64,000 bases of DNA from Euptelea pleiosperma (Eukaryota; Streptophyta; Magnoliopsida; Ranunculales; Eupteleaceae): assembly GCA_035048495.1 (NCBI GenBank), contig CM068541.1, positions 2,363,929 to 2,427,928 of the forward strand, read 5' to 3'. The position numbers and the translations under genes were made by a program. The notes under the pieces are model-generated. The model saw nothing but the letters and a program-made list of their open reading frames with translations, made no database searches and had not been told where the DNA came from. Within the stretch, counting starts at the first letter, position 1. Every line of letters starts with the position of its first letter. Shown here one piece after another: positions 57,320-64,000 of the stretch.

Positions 57320-57929
57320 ATTGCAACAACTTCTCATATGAGGTATGCACGTACACCCATAGAGGCCAAGGTTATCCCTTCAAATCTGCATGAATAACCT
57401 CTTGCACGTCCACACATATTATAGATGGTAGGAACCACTATAAAAAGGAATGAAAAAGTGAAAACCTAGGGTATTGAACCAAACCCTAGGTTATTATTTT
57501 TACCACAAATAAGGAAAGGAAAGTAGAAGAAAAGGAAAGAGCGAGAAGAAAAGAGAAAATCCTAGTTAATAGATTATATGCTCTAATGCCATGAATAAAC
57601 AGGTAGGGGCCGGTCTGCCTAACCCCCCCACGTTGTCTGGGTGTTTAAAAAAAGGATTTTGAGCTGAGAAGATGAAAGAAGAGAGAGAGAGCGAGAGAGG
57701 AGAGAGAGAGATGAACTAGTATTAAGAACTTACACTAATCGGTTCTCAAAAATATTATCTATACTCATGTTGTAATAAAGGTAAAAGTACAAAAGTATTC
57801 ATGTGTTACATTAACAATAGCACAAGTAACGGCATTCTAATGGTCATGGGTCATACCCCATTATGACAACCATTATCCTGTAATTTTAAGTCTATTTTAA
57901 TATAAAGTTTGGATAAATCCATGCCCAAT
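57320..57929. other. Intergenic stretch, no gene seen
   Basis: AT-rich, with a GA-rich run at 57676-57712. No ORF of note. Confidence 0.5.
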
Positions 57930-58200
57930 TCTTAATCTTTTATTCCTAGTGGTGTGACCCACTTGAAGATTATGTTGGACAATCAAGCCACACAATGAAT
58001 TACCATACCATAGAGACCACCTTCACAAAAAAATCAATTTATTCTGACTTTTCTAACCTCATGAAAAGTTGACTTAAATTTGAAAAACCTAGACTTTCCG
58101 ATTAGACAATTATTATTTTACGTTAATCTTTCATATATTTAGTAATGTTGGAATGGATTAATTTTTGGTGATTTAATCCACATTCGCCCCCCTTGAGATC
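57930..58200. mobile_element. Decayed relative of the GAGTCCGTC Mutator-like MITE
   Basis: Shares GTTGGACAATC, CACACAATGA, TAACCTCATGAAAA and TTTCATATATTTAGTAATGT text with the MITE at 40360-40752 in the same order; the termini are eroded. Confidence 0.6.
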
Positions 58201-58464
58201 TCAAATTTGTAGTGTACACTGATTCTAGTTCTATTACCCTTATAATAGCACCTGATCGATTGGATGGTCCAGATTTGCAATGTTTGGATGGTCCTGATCG
58301 ATTCGACGGTACAGATATAAGTTCTATTGATTGGATGGTCCAGATAGATAAAAATTTCCGTATGTACTAGACCCGTAGCTGAAAATATAGGGTTGCCTTT
58401 ATAATAATTATAAATATCAATATTCTTGTGTCACCCTTACTGGTAAATTGCAAATTTTGCTACT

Positions 58465-58600
58465 CCACTTAAGGGTTTAAGTGGGCAGGCCCAATACAAT
58501 TTGGGGCCTGAAATTTAACTGCATTAGGCCCGGGCCTATTAAAAATTTAGCAAAGGCCTGGTCTGGCCTGTTTAGTGTTTACACCACTAATTTCCATGAG
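58465..58600. mobile_element. 'Word' element fragment with GGCCY core
   Basis: GGCAGGCCCAAT, AGGCCCGGGCCT and GGCCTGGTCTGGCCTG words, ending TGTTTACACCACTAA. Related in design to 6915-7147. Confidence 0.4.
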
Positions 58601-58639
58601 TTCAGCTTCTATAGGACAGGATTATAAACGAAGTTAGAT

Positions 58640-59000
58640 GATCCCTCCCTAAAATGCCATGTGGCACGATCTTTTAGGCTCATCAACCCCATGAATGTTT
58701 TGCCCACCCCTTGGTGGACCTACAAACAGAAAAAATATATTGATGATTTCTAGCCATTAGATTTGAGCTTCTTTTTTTTCGTCATGGGCTTCATGATCAG
58801 GCGTATGGATGAATTCCCACTCTAGCCATTGGATTTGAGCATTTTGTTTTTGTCACGGGCTTCAAGGCCAGGCCTATGGATGAATTCCCAGCCCAGGAAG
58901 CGCATGACAGAGAAGATCCAATTAATCCAACATCTAGAAATCATCAATCGGGATGATTTTTTGTTTTGGCCAAATATTCATGGGTCACTCCCCTTTCTAG
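58640..59000. mobile_element. Decayed GAGTAAAAC-family MITE
   Basis: Keeps CCATGTGGCACG, CCTTGGTGGACCTACA and the complementary TTTGTTTTGGCCAAA / ATTCATGGGTCA part. A 58730-58890 segment repeats TTCATGGGCTTC-like text, so it is rearranged. Confidence 0.5.
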
Positions 59001-59088
59001 ATTTGTGTCAACCGTTATGTTGCAAATTTGCAACCCTCTTTCTTAATCTCAATCTATAACTGTTTTTTTTTTTTTTTAATATTTTGAT

Positions 59089-59368
59089 TTGCCTCCCTCA
59101 TCAATTGGTCAAATTAGATATGCATCCCTAGATTTAGATTATCTAGATTTGCTTCCCTTGACCATTAACTTAGACCAAGTTTCTCATAAAATGATAAAAC
59201 TACCCATCTATGTAAGATGTAAAAACAATGAAAATAAGAAACAGGGTGAGTATTGCAATTTTCAGGCTTGATTTGGTTAAAGTCAATGGTCAAGGGATCT
59301 AAGTCTAAATATTCTGAATCTAAGGGAGGCATATCTAATTTTCCCTACCCAAATAACAAGGGAGGCAA
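59089..59368. mobile_element. Foldback MITE (TTGCCTCCCT ends)
   Basis: Left TTGCCTCCCT with TAGATATGCNTCCCTAGATT and CCCTTGACCATT; right AATGGTCAAGGG, AATCTAAGGGAGGCATATCTA and GGGAGGCAA. About 280 bp. Confidence 0.65.
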
Positions 59369-60835
59369 GTAGTAAAAAACCAATTTTTTTTTGTCTTCTT
59401 ACCCTAACCTCTCTTTGGTAGGTGAGTTGGGAAATTACAGATAACCACAGAAATTACAGAGAGATTGGCTTTAAACACCAAATTAAGAAGTGAAAAACAG
59501 GTATACATACTCTGTATCTTGCTTTGAATTCAGAAGAACTTCAAATCTTCACAGAAATGAGAGTGGATGAAAATGGTTTTTGGACCTCCCTGCAAATAAA
59601 CCAAGCAAAATGGATTAAAAAAGTGAAAGATAGAAAGGAAAAAAAAGCAAAAGATCAAACCAAGAAGAGGAAACTCACATAGGAGGGTGGTGGGAGTTCC
59701 CCAAGAGAGGAGGCTGCTAGTCGAGCTGAGGGAGGGAGGGGTTGAAGGACACATTAAATGATTCAGAAGGCAAGGACTTTGGATTCCTCCTAGCGTGGAA
59801 ACACAGAAAAGGGTATCTTGGCTACAATCACCTAGGCCGTCTGATGGGAATCCAAGACTCACTAGTTCGATGATTTTGCCAACTAATCAATGCACTCTTT
59901 TCTGCTTGAGCTGTTCATCATGTTACACAAAAAGTAGAGACCTTCTGGTCCTACCACTAACGTCGTCCACTACAAAATATCTCCTTCATTCATTCCACGA
60001 CGACCACCAAATATTTCTTTTTTTTTCTTGGCATGAAATATGATTGGATGTTGATGGGTACTCTGGAGTGGCACAACATAGTTTGTTCCCTGCAAAGACA
60101 GGGTCGATGATGCCCATCTGTTGGATCACCCACTTCATCCCGGGTCCCCATGGCAAGTTTCAGTCTATCAGCCTATGCCACATGGCAAAAAGAGAAATGT
60201 TTCTCCTACCCTTCAATTTGAAAAAGAAAAAATTCAAAATTCAGCGGCCGTCGTTCACAGGAGAGAAGATAAATACATGGTAGGGTATGGGTGCGACGTA
60301 GATTAGCGCAATATCCATGTGGCTGGTTTAGATGGTTGTTTATAAGCTAGACGGTCTAGATTCATCGCAACGGCATTCCACCTGGCTATAAAACCCTACA
60401 TTAACAAGTCTGGTGTGACAGACTAGAAAACATTTATCCTTTGGATGGGGCCCAAAAGAATGGGAACATTTAGAATTCCACAATGAAAAGTCTTTTGGCG
60501 TGTTCCACGCCTCCAGCAAATAAACAGTAAATCCAATTCTCGAAAGTGTACGACTGGGTTGGGTCCCCTGAAGCACTATGGTCAGCCTGTCCCATTCTTT
60601 TCAAGGCTTGCATAAATCTGCACTATGCAGTGTTGTTAAACATAGACTGGGACCGGCCCAGCCCGTTGACTGGCCCAGGTGAACACCTGAACATTGACAT
60701 GTTTATATTTAAAAAAAAATATATTGTTTCTTATTTTTTTAATGTAGAAACACTGAACTCGGGCTGTTTAGCGGGTCGGGTCAAACTGTTTCCGTTCAGG
60801 CTCCCTTGTTTCGTTTAGAAGGACAAAATTTTTAG
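59369..60835. other. Intergenic stretch, no gene recognised
   Basis: Short ORFs at 59530-59862 (-) and 60044-60306 (+) have no family features. A GGCCCAGCCCG-word fragment lies at about 60640-60790. Confidence 0.45.
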
Positions 60836-61143
60836 TGTATGGCTGTGTAACCAGCACTCCGCCTCTGTTAGACCCTGTGGGCCCTTTGATATACATAATA
60901 CATTGTTACACCTCCCTCTAATAGCTATGCTTTTAGAGTGAAGTGGTTGTCAACATGGTATCAGAGCAAGAGGTCCCAATAGATTGCGGGTTCAAATTAT
61001 CGACAAAGTGCTGAGGGGGCATGTTATTGGAGTGTTGTTTGGTTGTGTAGCGTACTCCACCTCTGTTAGACCCGTGGATCCTTTTATATACATAGTTATG
61101 CCCCTTTAACAGCTTAAGATTTTAGAGTAAGTGGTAGTCAACA
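60836..61143 (+). mobile_element. TRIM (terminal-repeat retrotransposon in miniature)
   Basis: LTR 1 at 60836-60955 and LTR 2 at 61022-61143 (TG...CA, both ending GTCAACA and sharing CCTCTGTTAGACCC, ATATACATA and TTTTAGAGT). Directly after LTR 1 is TGGTATCAGAGC, the perfect initiator-tRNA-Met primer site; before LTR 2 is a purine tract GAGGGGG. Only 66 bp lie between the LTRs. It has no coding capacity, so it would move in trans. No clear 5-bp duplication. Confidence 0.85.
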
Positions 61144-61499
61144 AAACTCACCTCCCACAATATGGGCCACGTTGCATATTCTTAGAGATTTATGACCTTA
61201 TGCATGTTTGGCCCAATCCTCAGTGGACATATTGACAAAATATTAGCCTGATTAGTGATTTCTAAGCATTGGATTGGAGCCGTTTTCATACGTTGATTTT
61301 TAATTAACTGTGAATTAGAGCATTATTTACCATTATTTGGGTACGAAGATCAAAGGTTCGAAATCACTAATCAGATGATTTTTAGTATGTAGGTCCATAT
61401 AGAGATTGACCAAACATCAATACAGTCAGCATCCTCTAAGAGTGTGCCACGTAGCTCATATTGTGGGCTATCAGCAGCCGTGGTCAGCAAAGTCTACTC
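61144..61499. mobile_element. Foldback MITE, GAGTAAAAC family, copy beside the TRIM
   Basis: GGGCCACGTTGC near the left, GTGCCACGTAGCTCATA near the right, CCTGATTAGTGATTTCTAA and its complement inside, right end AAAGTCTACTC. The left terminus is lost at the TRIM boundary. Confidence 0.7.
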
Positions 61500-61610
61500 A
61501 AATTTAAACAAAAATAAATAAAAAGTGACGGGCTTTATTTTCAACTCGATCTCTCTCAAGTATATTCAACCTGCCCACTGAAGATTAAAAAGAAAGTAAG
61601 AAAAGAAGAA

Positions 61611-62770
61611 GATGTAACAAGGTATACTTCATATCGAAGGAAGCACGATTTTTGTTACTCACGCTGTACTCTGGGCTGACTGACCGCATGGATGTTTAGC
61701 CCATCCCTTGATGGATAAACAAACCAAAAATCATCTTCTAATGGGTGGGCTAAACATAGATTCCATCCGTGGGCCAGATGGCAAGGACCGTAAGGTATAC
61801 AGGTATACCTGACATTTTATGGCGTGAGGAGTGCCATTTTTGTTAGGAAAAAGATGTAACAAAGTATACCTGAAACTATTTCATTTGCGGAAGCGGTATT
61901 TTTGGTAGTCACCACTGTCATCTGGGCCCACTGACCGCATGGATGTTCATCCCACCCCTTGGTGGATATACAGACCAAAAATCACCCTGATTGGTAATCT
62001 GTAACCATTAAATTTTAACACTTTTTAGCACTTTTTAAGGCGTTCTTTATAGCCATTGAATGCAACCATTTTTTGAGTACTACAACCAACAGCTAAAAAT
62101 TATTAAACTAGCTGATTTTTTGTATGAATGTCTATTAAGGGGTCGGCTAAACATCCATGCGGTCAGTGGGCCCAGATTGCAGCAGTGACTACCAAAACTG
62201 CCACTTCCGCAGATGAAAAGATCTCAGGTATACCTTGTTACATCACGACCCTTTTTGTTAATCACCATTGTCATCTGGGCCCAGGCAGAGCCAGCAGCCG
62301 GGGGAGACCTTCAACTTTGAAAGTTTAAGAAGAAAAAGATTTTTTTCCAAAGTACCCTTTTGCCTACCATGGAAAAAAATCTGTACAATATAGCCTTTAA
62401 AACTTTGAAATTTTTTTATTTATGCCCACCCTTTAACAAAATCTTGGCTACACCACTGTCTTGGTCCACTGACTGCATGGACGTTTAACCCCACCGCTTG
62501 GTAGACATTCATACAAAAACTTAGCTTGTTTGATGATTTTAGCCGTTGGTTTTACTACTCAAAAAAATGGTTGAAATCAATGATTAGAATCACGCCTAAA
62601 AAAAGTACTAATAATGATTAGAGATTACCACGGTGATTTTGATTTTTGATGTGTATATCAACCGAGGGTTGGGCTAAACATCCATGCGGTCAATGGGACC
62701 AGATGGAAGGGGTGAATAACAAAATGGCACTTCCTCGGGCCAAAAAGCTTCAGGTATACCTTGTTACATC
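61611..62770. mobile_element. Cluster of GATGTAACAAGGTATAC-family foldback MITEs
   Basis: At least three copies: a truncated one from 61611, a complete one at 61853-62244 (GATGTAACAAAGTATACC ... GGTATACCTTGTTACATC), and one ending GGTATACCTTGTTACATC at 62770. Shared interior text: GGGCCCACTGACCGCATGG and CATGCGGTCAGTGGGCCC. The third copy lacks its left terminus and carries a nested hAT MITE. Confidence 0.75.
62282..62458. mobile_element. hAT-type MITE nested in the cluster
   Basis: 177 bp, ends CAGGCAGAGCCAGCAG and CTTGGCTACACCACTG (compare the common hAT end CAGTGGCGGAGCCA), flanked by TCTGGGCC / TCTTGGTC (6 of 8). It interrupts the CATCTGGGCCCACTGAC motif of the host copy. Confidence 0.75.
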
Positions 62771-63084
62771 TTTTTCCACACAAAAAAAACGTCTAATCAA
62801 CAATCCCTTACCGTAGCATGCACTACTAACAAAAATAAATAAATTAATAAAGCATTTACAACTATTGTTAGCATGCGCACCTAGGATGGAAAGGGGTAGA
62901 GGAAAAATCACATGGGTGGTGTGGTTAACTGGTTGGCCCGTCCAGTTGAATCGGGTCGACCCCAGGCCAGCACAAGCTCTACCGATTTAATGACAGGCCG
63001 GGTTGGACAATCTAGATTGGCCAGATGAGCCCTGGTCTCTCCAGAAAAAAGGTGTTGTCAGGGAGTAACATTTGGCTGGCGGTC

Positions 63085-63459
63085 GAGTGAATCCGCTAAG
63101 AGTGTGCCACACGGATCATATTGTTAGCTGTCATCTAAGTTTTACTCACCCTGCTGCCCATATGGATGTTTGGCCAATCCTTAGGTGGACCTACAGACCA
63201 AAAATTAGCCTGATTAGTGATTTCAAGCCTAATGGTCAATAATGCTCAAATTCACCGGTTCAAAATCAACCCATGAAAACAACTCCAATCCAACACTTCT
63301 AAATCACTTATAAGGCTGATTTTTTGGTCTGTATATCCATCTAAGGTTGATTGAGCCAAACATCCATAAGGTCAGAAATCTCTAAGAATATGCCATGTGG
63401 CTCATAATGTGAGCGGTAAGTGACTTAGCTGACCAGCGTTGGTCAGCAAAGTTCTACTC
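63085..63459. mobile_element. GAGTAAAAC-family MITE, composite copy
   Basis: A right-end remnant ending AAGTTTTACTC (63147) is followed by a near-complete copy (ATGGATGTTTGGCCAATCC ... GCCATGTGGCTCATA ... AAAGTTCTACTC at 63459). Confidence 0.65.
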
Positions 63460-63762
63460 CAATATAAGATTTTTTAGTAGGTAAGATGGGATTATGCAGA
63501 TAAAAGCAAGACTGCAAAGTTAGAAGTCCTCTCCAAAATGTCTGACACATACCCAAGGCCTTAACTCTCCCATGTTAAGCCCTTGATTATTTGGTTAACG
63601 GTGGTTAACCAATTTTTTCTCCCATTAGACAGACCCCACAGCTTTGTTATTAGTATAAGGAAAATAATTACATCGGTATGTACTTGCAATCTTTTGCATC
63701 CTCATTTAAGACGAATTAAGAGGATTTAAAGGGAATGAATTGAATTTTCCTTGAGACTAGAC

Positions 63763-63907
63763 GAGAAAATTTTTGAAGCGGCGGAAATTTATAAGCAGCA
63801 ATCATGTGGCCAATGACATTGCGCAAGGTACACCAGGGTTAACCTGGCGCAACATCATTGGTGCATGATCGCTGCTCGTAAATTTCCGCTGCTTCAAAAA
63901 TTTTCTC
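63763..63907. mobile_element. Mutator-like MITE, GAGAAAATTTTTGAAG family
   Basis: 145 bp, ends GAGAAAATTTTTGAAGCGGC and CTGCTTCAAAAATTTTCTC, with flanks AGACTAGAC / GAAATAGAC (6 of 9). Same family as 27404-27567. Confidence 0.8.
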
Positions 63908-64000
63908 GAAATAGACCAGATTTGAAAAAAAAAAAAGAGAGAGAGTGTCAAAGAAACACCACATGTCAATGCTTGAAAACAACATCGGCAATCGCGTGAT

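Noticed and set aside
59530..60306. ORFs of 79-110 codons on both strands
   Set aside because: No motifs, overlapping frames on both strands, composition like surrounding intergenic DNA.
1..64000. Viral insertions or integrated phage-like genes
   Set aside because: No capsid, movement-protein or viral polymerase text was recognised; reverse-transcriptase remnants are of LINE type.

Overview
This is a window of plant nuclear DNA. It is AT-rich, its genes carry GT-AG introns, and its families are those of flowering plants: a GH3 auxin-conjugating enzyme, a plastid RNA-editing factor (MORF9 type), a ZAR1-type immune receptor, a plant SAM-dependent methyltransferase and a WD40 (WDR25-type) protein. 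The density of LINE, SINE, TRIM and MITE debris suggests a large repeat-rich angiosperm genome. I cannot name the species from the sequence.

Layout. 1-2860: decayed LINE carrying a small hAT-like insertion. 2870-6247 (+): last two exons of a WDR25-like gene; its 5' exons are not visible. 6248-17330: intergenic, with an LTR remnant, a Tourist MITE in one half of a tandem duplication, a G-box cluster, and a nest of non-autonomous elements upstream of GH3. 17479-19519 (+): complete three-exon GH3 gene. 19520-31860: intergenic, with foldback elements, a tRNA-derived SINE beside a 245-bp tandem array, and two more G-box clusters. 31862-34707: two LINEs nested stepwise plus a hAT-like element. 37566-38320: another LINE tail. 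39064-39753 (-): membrane-anchored methyltransferase. 39842-41062: a MITE at its 5' end, then a doubly nested element. 44004-50275 (+): MORF9 gene whose 5.3-kb first intron holds two LINE fragments. 51784-54378 (-): intronless CC-NB-ARC-LRR receptor of the ZAR1 type, with a near-perfect 590-bp hairpin element just upstream. 55743-64000: repeats only, including nested hAT-like elements, a TRIM and several MITE families.

The genes form no operon or cluster; they are independent housekeeping, hormone and immunity genes. The striking content is the repeat layer. Several families of short non-autonomous DNA elements can be delimited by inverted ends and target-site duplications. One class shares ends resembling CATGGTTTTAAAA and 8-bp duplications, but most copies are filled with their own short word repeated in both orientations. 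Another family carries CACGTG G-boxes near its ends and lies 90-800 bp upstream of three genes. All four genes with a visible 5' end have a foldback element within about 800 bp of the start codon.
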